64,000 nucleotides of DNA from positions 195,411 to 259,410 of the forward strand of contig JAVSML010000043.1 of assembly GCA_038503035.1 (NCBI GenBank), read 5' to 3'. The notes under the pieces were generated by a model that saw only the letters and a program-made list of their open reading frames with translations, was not told the DNA's origin and searched no databases. The position numbers were made by a program, and so were the translations under genes. The DNA is from Crocodylus rhombifer. Taxonomy: Eukaryota > Chordata > Crocodylia > Crocodylidae. Shown in pieces: positions 36,007-47,275 of this stretch. Each line of letters opens with the position of its first letter. The first letter of the stretch is position 1.

Positions 36007-38397
36007 GGACAGCTGACATATGCACCTAATGGACCTAAGCTCAGATGTTTCTGCCCTAGCAGTACCTGGATACCGTACCTTTGCCCTCTTCATGCTCCAC
36101 AACAGAGGTATAAAAGGAAAACGTATGCTTCTTGCTCCAAGTCTCCTCTCAACCAAAGAGTGCTAGGATTTTAACCAGGCTGAGAAAGAGAAGAGAGAAG
36201 GTGGGACATGGAACATGAGGATGGACAGTGCATCTCAACTCTTCACAGCTTCAAGTTGGTCCATACGCACACTCTCACCGTAGGCAGTGCCTACGTTATC
36301 CAGAGGCAAGTCTTAGGGACAAGTAAAACAGCTTTGGTAAAGCAGGGTCAGGTTTAGAAGTGTCCATAAGGGCCAAAGTGCTTGGCAAAAGTGTTTCTCA
36401 AGTTTTAAGGTGGGCATTCAGCAGATGTCACCGCATCAAAGATCCTGTCAAGACACCATGGGGTATGGAGAGGCTGGTGCCACAACCCAAAGAAAGCTTC
36501 CTCTTATGGAAATACAATGCTTCACTGGTGCCCCTGAGACCAATACATAAATAGACTGGAACTGTTGCAAGTGTCTCTGCCCCACTCAGACCTGGTACCT
36601 GTGCTTTTACTTGGGCACAGGCGTACACAAGCCAAGTACGCAAAGGGGGGCCCTCAAATCTTTGAGGATATGCAGCATTGGTCCGTCATGAACATCAGCA
36701 CCAATGTTGGCAGTGCCACATCTGAAACCAGTGCTGATACAAGAGAACTCTTCCTAATCAGAGGAGAAACTAAGGCCAAGGAGTATCTCAGGAGCTTGTC
36801 TCTTGTTTTTCTTAGGCAGAGTGTCACAACAGCCTTTAAGGAACTGGAAGTTGGTGCCAGAAGTGCCAGGTCAGGATATTGCTGGGCTTCAAAGGGACCT
36901 GGCTCAGGGTTGTGAAATCCCACAACAGAGATGTCAAGAAGAACCCTTGCTGAACCCCGAGACAGGCTCCCTCCCGCTGGGCCCAGCCACGGGTCCGCAA
37001 GCCACGTCCGTCTTCTGTAGTGTTGAGGCAGAAACCTGCCCGCTAGGGTCTCTCTGTAGAGTGCGAAAAGAAGGAGCAGCAAAGGTGCTCTACATGCAAC
37101 AGATATGAGGCAAAAAGGCTCAGCTCTTAAGCACTCGGGGAACAGGTGTACTGGGAGTGCGGATGTGCAATCAAAGGAGAAAAGACTGCAACACACCAAA
37201 ATGACAGGAAGACTTTAAGGCAGAATGTAACAAATTTGGCAGGTTTATGGGAGTTTAATGGGTCTGCTGTTTGTGAAAAGTGACACAGTAAATGTAATGA
37301 TCATAAACGGCTAGGACCTGTGCTTTATGTCTCATTCAAAAGACAGTATCTCAAGCCTCATAATGTCCCCAAACATCATACTGAGGAATTAGTCTACTAA
37401 CAGAGAATTCAAGTGACTGATGGCACGAGCACCACTTTTCAACAGGGCTGGAGAGTTCTCCTCACACCGGGGGGTGGGGAGGACCAAACAGTTCAACGGG
37501 TTCGACCAGGTCTCCTCTCCTCTTTCCAAATTCTTCTCAAGTCTCAAAATATTGCCATTATATACTTTTGAAAGGGACTGTGTATGACACCACAAATGAG
37601 GCCCCGATTGCAATCTCTGAATGAAACCTTTTCAGAACGAAGTTTAAAAAGGGAAGCAGTGAAATTGCTGAGGTTTCTGTTACGCCTATTTGGCATCTCT
37701 GTGCCTTGAATATATGCCACCTCAAGCAGACTGCAACTCCCAAGTCCATTACCAGTAAGTACAAGACTATTAGAAGGAAAATCAAAAGGGAGATCTAAAA
37801 GAAATTTAGTGAAAGGGGGTTGGTTAAATATGAAAAAGTGACCCAATGACAGTTCTAGGTATCTACACAAAGCTAAAAGAGTACCTGTTTCAGCACTTTG
37901 CATTGCACATCTGAACACATAGGACCTGCAATGCTGTATTCCAAGCTCCTGAAAGAGCCATCTGCCTATTCAGCATAAAGCAGAATAAGGTCTTAGCCAC
38001 TTGATCAAATAATGAAAATAAAATTATGCCGGGACTTCAGTGAAGAAAGTCTAATTTTTGTAATGCACAGGTGTTTATCATATTATTTCAGCCTCACTGA
38101 GCAAACACTAATTCCTAAAAGGCTGAAAGCAGCCTTTTAAAACACCTACACTCTTGTCCAACCGGCTCAGCATCTGACAAAGATACTTCGCTCACAATTG
38201 CTGTCATTTGGTTGATGCTCCATAACAGATTCTATGTTGGGGAAATAATCGCTGGTAAAATGGTATGGTTGCCCCAAGGCGGAATCAAAAACCTTAACTA
38301 GTTAGCAAACTGAGAGCTCCACTGTTTTGTTCTTTTAGTTCTCTTACAGGACTGCAAGTTCTTCATTTTGGACAATACGTGAGCGTTCTTAAAACCA
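36007..38397. other. Unassigned sequence with GGTGCC-rich block
   Basis: Between about 36350 and 37170 the words ggtgcc, ggtacc and gcacca recur irregularly on both strands. Overlapping frames result: plus 36565-36915 (116 codons), plus 36803-37108 (101), and minus 36654-37199 (181 codons). None resembles a known protein. The block could be the fossil of a repetitive transposon gene. The remainder is featureless. Confidence 0.35.
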
Positions 38398-39555
38398 CAC
38401 AAGGTTATTTGGGTGACTCTGATATCTTTTATTACATCAACTTAAATAGTGGGGAAAAAAATTTCTTAGCAAGCTTTCAGGTTTAAAAACCCTTAGTCAG
38501 GCTGAGAAAGCGTCTTCAGCTGGTGTGTGCACTTCCTGGATGGAATGAATAGTGAAGAGGTCAGAGGCTGGTCTGCATACAAGAAAGGCAGTCAGGGGAG
38601 ATGTAATCTGAGAAGTCAGTGAGTGAGAGACAGGCTGGGAGGAGGGAAGAAGGGGGATGGATGAATGTAGTAGGTACACAGTGTAGGTACCCAGGGAGTC
38701 AGATGTCAGGCAGTTTATAGTAAGTCATGAATCCAATGTCTATATTTAGTCCATGATTTTTAGTATCGAGGAGGTTGATGAAGTGAAGTTCGTAGGCTCA
38801 TCTGTGAAAAGTGTTTTGTAAGTTTCCTTTGAGGATTAGAACTGAGAGATCAGAGAGGGACTGGTTGTCTTGTGAGAAGTGTGCACCCACAGGGAACTGG
38901 GTTTTCTGGTCTTTAAAAGACTTCCAGTGTGCATTCATTCTGGCACACAGTTGTTTGTTTTCTCCTACGTATTTTCTAACAGGACATTTGGTGCATTGGA
39001 TGATATGCATCGCATTTCTGGAGGTGCAGCTGTAAGATCCGGGAATGCTGATGGTTCTGTTGTAGGGTTTAGTAATTGTCGGGGTGGTGGAGATGTGCTG
39101 GTAGGTTTTGCATTTTTTGTCATGGCATGGTCTGGATCCATTCAGCATGTTCTGGGCTGTAAGAAGTTTGCTTCTGGTGAAGAGGTTAGCGAGGTTTAGT
39201 ACTAGTCTGAAGGCTAGGATGGGTGGTTCTGGGAAGATGGCTCTTTAAGAATTGGGCCTCCTTCTAGTATGGGTTGCAATTGTTTGCATATTTTCTGTAT
39301 GGGTTCGAGGGAGGGGTGATATGTCATAACCAGTGGTGTGCGATTCATGGGGGTTTTTTCCTTCTGTACTGCAGCAATTTTTCATATGGTATCCAGGTGG
39401 CTCTTTCAAATGTGTGATCTCTCTCTCTGGAGGAGTGTCCTTGTTGAGTGAAAGCCTTTTTAAGATTAGTAAGGTGGTTATCCCAGTATTAAATCTTAAA
39501 TCCAAGTATTTGTTTTGTATTTCATTGGATAAAGCATCAATGGGTTTTTCCACTT
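38398..39555 (-). mobile_element. 5'-truncated Penelope-like retroelement
   Basis: The 3' end (38398, 'acaaggttatttgggtgact' on the plus strand) carries the PLE tail with 'gcaagctttcaggtttaaaa' at 38469. Upstream on the minus strand lie a GIY-YIG endonuclease relic and the linker from the reverse transcriptase. The RT catalytic core is missing beyond 39555. Confidence 0.8.
38798..39553 (-). pseudogene. PLE protein relic: RT linker plus GIY-YIG endonuclease
   Basis: The upper frame (39553-39245, 102 codons) covers the end of the RT region and then diverges. The family-like linker TYHPSLEPIQKICKQLQP is readable only in another frame near 39310, which shows a frameshift. The lower frame (39148-38798, 116 codons) contains the endonuclease: MHIIQCTKCP at residues 47-56 in the place of the GIY motif with its CxxC, YVG at 60-62, then R70, M71 and H74. 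Penelope-like elements use this nuclease to open the target. With a stop at 39245, frameshifts and no RT core, it is inactive. Confidence 0.78.
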
Positions 39556-42500
39556 AGAATCTGTGCTCTCCTTAGCTCCAAGTACAGAAAAACATAACTA
39601 AGCTTTCCTGAACACTTTATTTGTCTTTAGAGAACTCCCTTTCAAGCATGGACTAGACAACTCAGCTTTCCTTGCAAATAATATCTCAGACTCACCACTA
39701 CGATAGTAATACTGTAGTCTTCGCACTTATACATAACTTTAAATCCAGTGAGCTTCAAATACATTGATGGGTGTCCATCTTACAGGTAAGAAAAATGAGA
39801 AATTAAGAGCTTAAATAACCTGAGAGCAAGACAGAGACAATTCCAGGATAAAATCCCAGTTCTCCCAGATGAAGGTCCCTAACTAATCAACTAGATCAGA
39901 GTATATGTGCAGTACAGTATATTCAACAACTCTCATAGATTGGTACAAATACTGAAAATTATGACACAGGAACTCTTGGGTCCTTTTAATGACAGTTCTT
40001 GTGGATGAAGTGTAAAAAAAACCCCAAGAGTCAAAGACTCTTGCCCCTTCCAGAAGATGGGATTTTCTTTTAGATGCAGTTAAGCTTTTGAGCACACAGC
40101 AACAGGCATACAGATAATCAATGGACTTCATTGCTATGCAGCAGTATCTCAGTTGTTTGAGATGTCTGCAAAAGAATTCAATGATTTGGCACAAAGTTCT
40201 TCCTGCTAAGGTAAGGAAACTGATAAAATCTGTTTTTTCTCAGTCATATACACTCTGGCAAACAAAATCTGGTTTATATGCACATCAGCTCTGCAGCAAA
40301 TGGAGAATCTAGGCCAACTTAAAAATGGTTTGTGTTCTCATCCAGTGTTAACCATTGGTTTGAAAGGACTGAATTTGCAACTCCTCAGGTTGGACTGATC
40401 AGTCTCAATGTTTTGGTAGATCAGCTGCTACCAAACAAGCAATTTTTACTTGCAAAGTGGTAGCCCTTGTGGCCCACACCAAGCTGAGGCCCTATTATGT
40501 GAGTCACTGTGCAAACACCTATTAACCCCCCTCCACTCGCTATCAAAAAGAAACAAGAAATAGGAAAAAAGTACTATTAATTTCATAGATAGGGAAGGTA
40601 TGCACAGAGATATGAAAGGACCCGACAAAAAAAAACAAACCACACACACAAGAAAGACTGTGGCAGAGCCAAATGGAGATCAGGGCCTTAACTCAGCTAG
40701 CAGGAGTGAGTCTTATGATCTGCTGTCATCTGCCGGCACATCTGCTGCTGATAGATCTTAGTTTTTTACGTTGCTCGAGTCTCCTGGGTTTACGCCGACT
40801 CCCTCAGGCCAGCCTCTCCATGGTCCCACTTTGGAAGCCAGCTGCAGCCTTCTCCACACCTGTCACTGCTTCAAAAGTTGTCCCATTCACACTTTATCTA
40901 CCTGCTCTGAGCCTATATTTCTGTTCCCTTTGAGAGCTCTAGTCAGTAATTTCCTCAGCCATAACAGTCAAAGCTCAATTCAGTTTAAATAAATAGTATT
41001 TATTGGCAATGTGCAGAACGGAGAGGAAAAAGTAATAAAAAAGGATTGTTAGGTAACACATATCTCATAGAGATATTACACAAAGCACCTTCGGGGTAGC
41101 CTTAAATTTAAATTACAGAAAAATACAAGTTACCTAAATGTCCCCAAACTTGTCTCTCCTAATAACTGCTATTCTTAGTGGTATTGACTTATGTTAAACC
41201 TTTGTCCTTTTCAGGCTAGTCCCCTTCAAAAAATTACTCCAATATCTTTGGGTCCACTTCAGATTGTTTAGTTATTTAGTGTCCTGATGTGTATTTATCT
41301 TTCAGATGGGCTCAGCCATTGTCTCAGCACAGCTGAGCAAACAGACAAAATACATTGTATTATGCAGGTATGCCTCCCAGTATACCAAACCCCCAGGACA
41401 TGTGGTTCTGTTTCTCCTTTAATCAAGCTAAAGAATGCTTTTAAAGGTGATCTATAAAAGGAGGGGGGAAAAAACGATGTGTTTGTGCCAACTGATCCTC
41501 TCTCCCTCCCTTGCAGAGTAATAAGTCAAATGGCAGAACCTTGAAACTTTGGCATGTGAGAGCTCTTTATGAGACAGATGACAAAGATTTGGACAAGAGT
41601 TTTAGCTATAGAAAAGAAAGCGGGATCCTCTGATATTTTCTGGAAAAGCCGCTCTTTGGATTGCATAGAGAAAAACTCTCAGACTCTCCTCTCCGTCATG
41701 TTTCAGATGAACCAGTGATGGGTTTTTTTTGTTTTTTTGTTTTTTTTAATAAAAGCTAGTCTTCCAAAAGGGAAAGCTAATCTTCTTGGATTGCAAAATC
41801 GTCAAGGCATAAACTATATCTTCACATGTGTTTGCAGAGCACTTAGCACAAAAGCACCTCATTTCTGACGGGGGCCTCTGACATGACTGAAATATAAAAT
41901 ATTCAACAACTGACAATCTAGCATCGAATACACGAGAACAAGGAGTAGCTGTCCCTTTGGAAGGCAAACTCTTGGGGTTTGGAATTCACTCTCCATTAGG
42001 TTTTCCAAATTGCTACTTAGCTAAGGGAGAGCCCGAGCTGAAAACACATACAGAATCTGGTAAACAAGAGTCTTCTTGAGCCAAGGGAATTAACAGATGT
42101 ACTGATAATCTTAGACAAATAAGAAACAAAACCTGCCAGCTGTACTTCCAAATAAAAAGATTAATATGAATAGGCACGGCCATGGCTAAGGGCATTATCC
42201 TTTGTTTGGTAGAAGCAGCTGAAGAATTTCATTCCCGTAAAAGTTCGGCCTCCAACCCAGCACTTGTGAGCTCAGTCCTACTCCAACTGCAGAACATCCC
42301 CACAATTTTCATCCGCCACGTACTTGCCAAAGTAAATTGGATTCTTTCCACTGTTTGAGATGGCAGTGAAGCAGGGACTGTATAATTAAGTCAGACCTGA
42401 TTACCTAGAACAAGGGCAATTTTCTTTACATCTCCATGGAAAGCTTTTTGGAAACTGAAAAGACAGAACATTTGGGAGTAGCAGAAAGAATGTCCAAGAT

Positions 42501-43242
42501 CATTTTTGAAAGAAGAGATTTAACTGCATTTTAATACGGATAGTATTTTCTATTAATATCAGGGCAAAAGCCTATTGTTCGGGAGAGCTCTTCACTTCCT
42601 TTACACAGGAGCTATCTCTTTGCATCTGTCTGAGTCAACTTTAGTGACCACTTTAATATTCACTTTCCAATTAATGCTTCTTTTTATGGGTTGGTAGAAG
42701 GTAAACCAATTTCAGCTCAGCTTCTAGGTATTGAATTTATTATAAAAAGTTATGTACTTAAAACTCCTATAATGAAACCAGAGGCATCATGAGATATTAA
42801 CCCAGAGTTAATGCTGAGAAGGCCAGTTTGAATAATTCAATTCATGTCACCTTAAGTATCTTTTCAAATGGAATTAACTTTATCTCACAAAAAAGGAAGC
42901 TCCATGTTCCAGTTACTGATTATTGACTCCACGAGAGTTCCGTCTTAAATCATCTCTCCACCATCTTTCCAGCAATTTCACTCCCATACGGCCAGAAGAT
43001 TTCATAAAATCCTGAGGGTTGGCTCCCGTTTTCAAGGGTAACAGCCAGGCAAGATGGACATCCCTACATCCAAATGGCTCTTGCTTGTAAATGAATGACA
43101 AGATGCAGGCAAAATATACGCAACACCAGTGTAGTACCAGTTCTTCAGCATGAATTAGAATCAGTGCTGCAGCCGAGTCGTCGTTGGGTGGTTATGCTCC
43201 TCCATTTCTTTTCTCAGCAACCTACGAAATTTGGGTAACAAA
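39556..43242. other. Unassigned AT-rich intronic sequence
   Basis: A T-rich run lies at 41721-41748. No exon or transposon is recognised. Short frames (103 codons or fewer) look random. Confidence 0.45.
42330..42620. other. Candidate conserved non-coding element
   Basis: A complex, repeat-free block with 'catctccatggaaagctttt' near 42431 and 'cattttaatacggatagt' near 42527. It is proposed on texture only. Confidence 0.22.
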
Positions 43243-43662
43243 GGGTGCATCTACACATGCTATTAAGGCAATGCAATAAAACTCCAAAGCAGTTTCCGCC
43301 AGAGTTAACTGCACCCAGGTGCACCTACACATTTGCCGGGGACCACAGCTATTAGAGTCAGGGAAGACCAACCCTGGCAGGGAGCACGGAGGGGTCATGG
43401 GCAGCAGAGGGGCTGGCAGGAGTTGGGGGTCTGGCCCCCGGCTGGCTGGGCTGACCAGGTGCAATATGCACCCAGCAGTCACCATCTGCACGAACATTTG
43501 ATTGCAGTTAATTCCTCCACTGTAATATAGTACTGTCCAACCGTACTATCTTACGGCGAACTTAATTTACTGTTCCCTAATACCAGTGCATATGTGGACA
43601 GTCACACTTTACTGTGGAGCTAATTAGTCAATTCCACAGTAAAGCATGTGCGTAGATGCACC
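43243..43662. mobile_element. MITE with 'ggtgcatctacac' terminal inverted repeats
   Basis: The left end GGGTGCATCTACACATGC is mirrored by the right end GCATGTGCGTAGATGCACC. A third copy of the end word, 'aggtgcacctacac', lies inside near 43317, next to a GC-rich core. A hairpin 'ttactgtgga...tccacagtaa' precedes the right end. The flanking octamers (taacaaag and tacagaag) match poorly, so the superfamily is uncertain, though hAT is likely. The frames inside (91 and 65 codons) are not transposase. Confidence 0.68.
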
Positions 43663-44020
43663 TACAGAAGCCTGATTTGCTCCTTCTAGTGACCCTGCAT
43701 TTTTAGTAGTAAGAGTCAGTGCTTGGACACTGAAAGGGGAGGTTTTCTAGTAGTAATCCAAGGCTGCAGAAAAAGGGCAGCAATGCATCAATATTACTGC
43801 ATGCCAAAATAAGTAATGAGATAGGTAATGAGCAGGAGGTGCCAGGGTGATAAGCCTGCCATCAGAACTCAAGAAGTGGATTGGAAAAAGTGGAAGGAGT
43901 AAAAAGGTGGAAGAGAAGAAAAAGAAAGTAAGAAAAACTTCTGAATAGACAACATTCAGTGGCATTTCTTTACGAAGTGTAACAAAGGCTATAAACAGAC
44001 ATTGTCCTTGGGGAGGGATC
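43663..44020. other. Unassigned sequence
   Basis: A purine-rich stretch (43876-43930) and a 99-codon minus frame with no recognisable content. Confidence 0.4.
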
Positions 44021-44050
44021 AGCTGTGCCAGGATGCATGCTGGCACAGCT
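44021..44050. repeat. Perfect 10-bp inverted repeat
   Basis: AGCTGTGCCA and TGGCACAGCT enclose a 10-base loop, ggatgcatgc. It could fold as a hairpin in DNA or RNA. No neighbouring feature explains it. Confidence 0.7.
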
Positions 44051-44303
44051 AATCTGCTTTACTGGATGACACAGATGTCACCCACTGTACCACAGGATCA
44101 GGCCCCTGCCACTGCTAGGACTTCAGGGGCCCAATCCTGCAGGACAACTACAAATAGGGAAACAGTAGTGCACCCAGGATCAGGCTGTTGAAGCCCTGGG
44201 AGCACCTGCCCAGAGCGGCTAAAGAGCCGAGGCAGCTGCCCACGTTCTCCCACCATGCAGCAAACAGATGTCTGGTGCACAAGAGGCACACATTTTTACT
44301 ATC

Positions 44304-45034
44304 TACCATATTTACTCGAATCCAAGGTAAGATTTTTTATGTGTGCCCCCCCTGCCAGATAACAAGGGGGAAAAAGCCCCTTCTTGTCTTAGATTCAAGC
44401 ACAGGAGGGATGGGGATAGGACAGGTGACTGCTGCAGAGCCTGCCCCCCCCCACCCCAGCCTCTGCTCCCCATCCCCCCTCTCGCCCCTTACTGCCATCT
44501 TTTCCCCCACCCCCCTGTGGGTCCAGCTCAGGCTCCAGCGCTGGTCTGGACCCAAGCATGGAGCACACGGGACTCTGCCCCCAGCCCAACAATGCAGTAT
44601 CTGCTACCACCACAATCACTGTTGTGTGGCTGGACCAGAGAGACCATGTACTCTGTGCTGCACCCAGCGTGGGGCTGAAGCCAAATCCAGAGCCAGAGAG
44701 AGTGAGTAGCAGTAGCATTGGGAAGGGGTGGGGGCAGGGGCCAGGGCATGCAGGCACAGGAGGAGTGGGGGGCAAATGGCGGATGGGACAGCCACCAGGG
44801 GGCAAAGAGTAGATGTCAAGCTCCCCCACTGCCTGCCCCCCACCATCTGTCCCCTACTGCTACTCACTGCTGCAGCAGGGTAAGGAGAGTGAATTTAAGG
44901 CAACCCCCAACCCCAATGATAAGATTCTATATATGGAAAATGATAACAAGATTATAGTTTTTCCATGTATAGATTCAGATTACTGGGGAGTTGTCTCGAA
45001 TTCAAAGTCATCTTGGATTCGGGTAGATACAGTA
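44304..45034. mobile_element. TIR element with 'gaatccaag' ends, TA-flanked
   Basis: The left end TACCATATTTACTCGAATCC and the inverted right end TACTGTATCTACCCGAATCC differ at 4 of 20 positions, and both continue AAG. Decayed internal copies of the end word lie near 44392 ('ttagattcaag') and 44996 ('cgaattcaaag'). The 731-bp length includes a GC-rich core with many overlapping frames (up to 173 codons) but no transposase. The design, TIR plus subterminal repeats plus GC-rich core, is the same as that of the TTAA element at 19357-19759. Flanks could be TA duplications, but this is not certain. Confidence 0.65.
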
Positions 45035-45254
45035 TTGTTATGGCCACAATGTTGGACATTGGTGATATGACGAGGAGCAGGGACATCAGATTGAGCTTTG
45101 GGCTGTCACAAAAGCGTTTATGGTGGCACAAGAGCAACTTCTGTTTTCAGTCCACACATCCTCCCATGCATTTCTGCAAGGCAAAGACAAGAAGGGTAAA
45201 TTGCATGAAACTATAGCTCTTCTGTCAATCATATCTTGGGTTGTGACAGGGTTG

Positions 45255-45350
45255 GTGGCTGTTTTACAAGGAGTTTAGATTACGATTGTATAGGATGGTT
45301 TGAACAGGGCTGAACTAGGTAGTCTATGGAGGTCTCTTCCAGCCCCACTT
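45255..45350 (+). mobile_element. CR1 3' tip, plus strand
   Basis: 'aacagggctgaactaggtag' then 'ctatggaggtctcttccagc' matches the last part of a CR1 in plus orientation. It lies directly against the minus-strand CR1 tail that begins at about 45353. Confidence 0.55.
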
Positions 45351-45352
45351 CA

Positions 45353-47275
45353 TAGATTTCATAGACATTAGGGCTGGAAGGGACCTCGGGAGATCATCGA
45401 GTCCAGCCCCCTGCCCAAAGGGCAGGAAGTCAGCTGGGGTCAGAGGATCCCAGCAAGATAAGCATCCAATTTACTCTTGAAGGTGTTCAATGTAGGCGCT
45501 TGAACCACCTCCGCTGGCAGACTGCTCCAGACCTTGGGGGCTCGGACAGTAAAGAAATTCTTCCTTATGTCCAGCCTGAAACGGTCTTGCAGGAGTTTGT
45601 GACCGTTCGACCTCGTCATCCCATGGGGCGCTCTGGTGAACAGATGTTCCCCCAGATCCTGGTGGTCACCCCTGATAAATTTGTAGGTGGCCATCAGATC
45701 ACCCCGAGCCTGCGCTTTTCCAGGCTAAAGAGTCCCATGGCTCTCAGCCTGTCATCGTAAGATCTGTTTTCCTGACCTCTGATCATGCGTGTGGCTCTCC
45801 TCTGGACTCTCTCAAGCTTCTCCACATCCTTTTTGAATTGTGGAGCCCAAAACTGGACGCAGTACTCCAGCTGCAGCCTCACCAAGGCCGAGTACAAGGG
45901 GAGAATGACATCCCGGGATTTGCTCGAGAAGCATCTATGGGATGCACGCCAGCATTTTGGTCGCTATATTAGCCACAGCATCGCATTGCAGGCTCATGTT
46001 CATCTTGTGGTCAATGACGACCCCCAAGTCTTTTTCTTCTGTAGTGCTAAACAACGTAGCACGGCTGAGCCTATAAGGGTGCTGCAGGTTTTTCCTCCCA
46101 AGGTGGAGGACCTTGCATTTTTCGGTGTTAAACACCATGAGGTTCTCGTCTGCCCATTTGCTGAGCTTGTCCAGGTCAGCCTGGATCACCCGCCTATCTT
46201 CTGGCGTGGATGCTTTGCCCCAAAGTTTGGTGTCATCGGCGAACTTGGCCAGTCCTCTCCTGACTCCAATGTCCACATCGTTAATGAAGATGTTGAACAG
46301 GATGGGTCCCAGGAGAGGGACCCCACTCGTCACAGGGCACCACGATGACTGACTGCCATCAATCACAACCCTCTGGGTCCGACCACGAAGCCAATTTCCC
46401 AGCCAGCGGATCGTGGTGGAGCCAAGGCCACAACTGGGCAGTCTGGCCAAGAGGTGATCATGGGATACCAGATCAAAAGCTTTTTTGAAGTCAAGATATA
46501 TGACATCAATCTCTTCTCCCTTGTCCAGGTGATAGGTCACCTGGTCGTAGAAGGAAATGAGATTGGTCAAACAAGACCTACCCGCAACAAACCCGTGCTG
46601 GTTGTCCCTTAGGATGTTAGCCTGGGCCAGTCCCTCAAGGATGGCCTCCTTAATAAACTTTTCTAAGATCTTCCCCAGGATAGAAGTCAGGCTAATGGGC
46701 CTGTAGTTAGCCGGATCCACTCTCCTCCCTTTCTTGAAGATCGGCACCACATTGGCCTTCTTCCAGTCTTCGGGCACTACACCAGAGCGCCAGGAGTTTT
46801 CAAAGATCCATGCCAGGGGCTAGGGTATGACGCTCGCCAGCTCCTTGAGTACCCTGGGGTGCAGATTGTCAGGGCCCGCTGACTTGAAGGTATCCAGCTT
46901 CTCCAGGTGTTCCTTCACGAGGTCAGCATTGATGGAGGGTAGGGGATCCCCCTCACCCAGATTTCCCTGTCCCATAGCAGGCATGGGCATCCCGTGTGAC
47001 TGATGAAAGACTGACGCAAAGTACCTATTTAATAGGCTGGCTTTTTCCTGGGCGTCAGTTGTCAGTTGCCCCATCTGGTTTAGCAGGGGTCCAACATTGC
47101 CCTTGCTTTTCCTCCGGCTCCCCACATATCTGAAAAAGGACTTTTTGTTGTCCTTGATGCCTGAAGGTAGTTGGAGTTCAGTTGCAGCCTTGGATTTCCT
47201 GGTTTGCTCCCTGCAGGACCGGACCAGCTGCAATTCAATGACTGAGCTGCCGGGATGCCAGTCCTACAAGCTGCC
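45353..47275 (-). mobile_element. CR1 LINE, 1.9 kb, with reverse transcriptase
   Basis: This is the best-preserved transposon of the window. The 3' end lies at 45353, where the plus strand reads 'atagatttcatagacattag', the inverted CR1 tail. The 5' truncation falls near 47275, within ORF2, so the apurinic-like endonuclease and ORF1 are missing. Divergence is low enough that most of the RT reads through, marking it as one of the younger insertions here. Confidence 0.95.
45440..47233 (-). pseudogene. CR1 ORF2 reverse transcriptase, broken
   Basis: The first part (47233-46820) holds the region before the fingers, ending LHPRVLKELASVIP then TAG at 46820. The same frame continues at 46777-45935 with MPEDWKKANVVPIFKKG, the RT block DVIYLDFKKAFDLVSHD (about residues 88-104) and the catalytic FADDTKLWG (about 179-187), ending at a stop at 45935. 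The next piece (45897-45694, [15 protein letters not shown]) is in another frame, and the last (45694-45440, FTVRAPKVWSSLPAEVV) is back in the first. One nonsense codon, a second stop and two frame changes make it a pseudogene, although the active-site aspartates survive. Confidence 0.93.

Noticed and set aside
44188..44709. 173-codon plus frame and several overlapping frames on both strands
   Set aside because: Lies in the GC-rich core of the TIR element 44304-45034; all six frames are long because stops are rare in such DNA.
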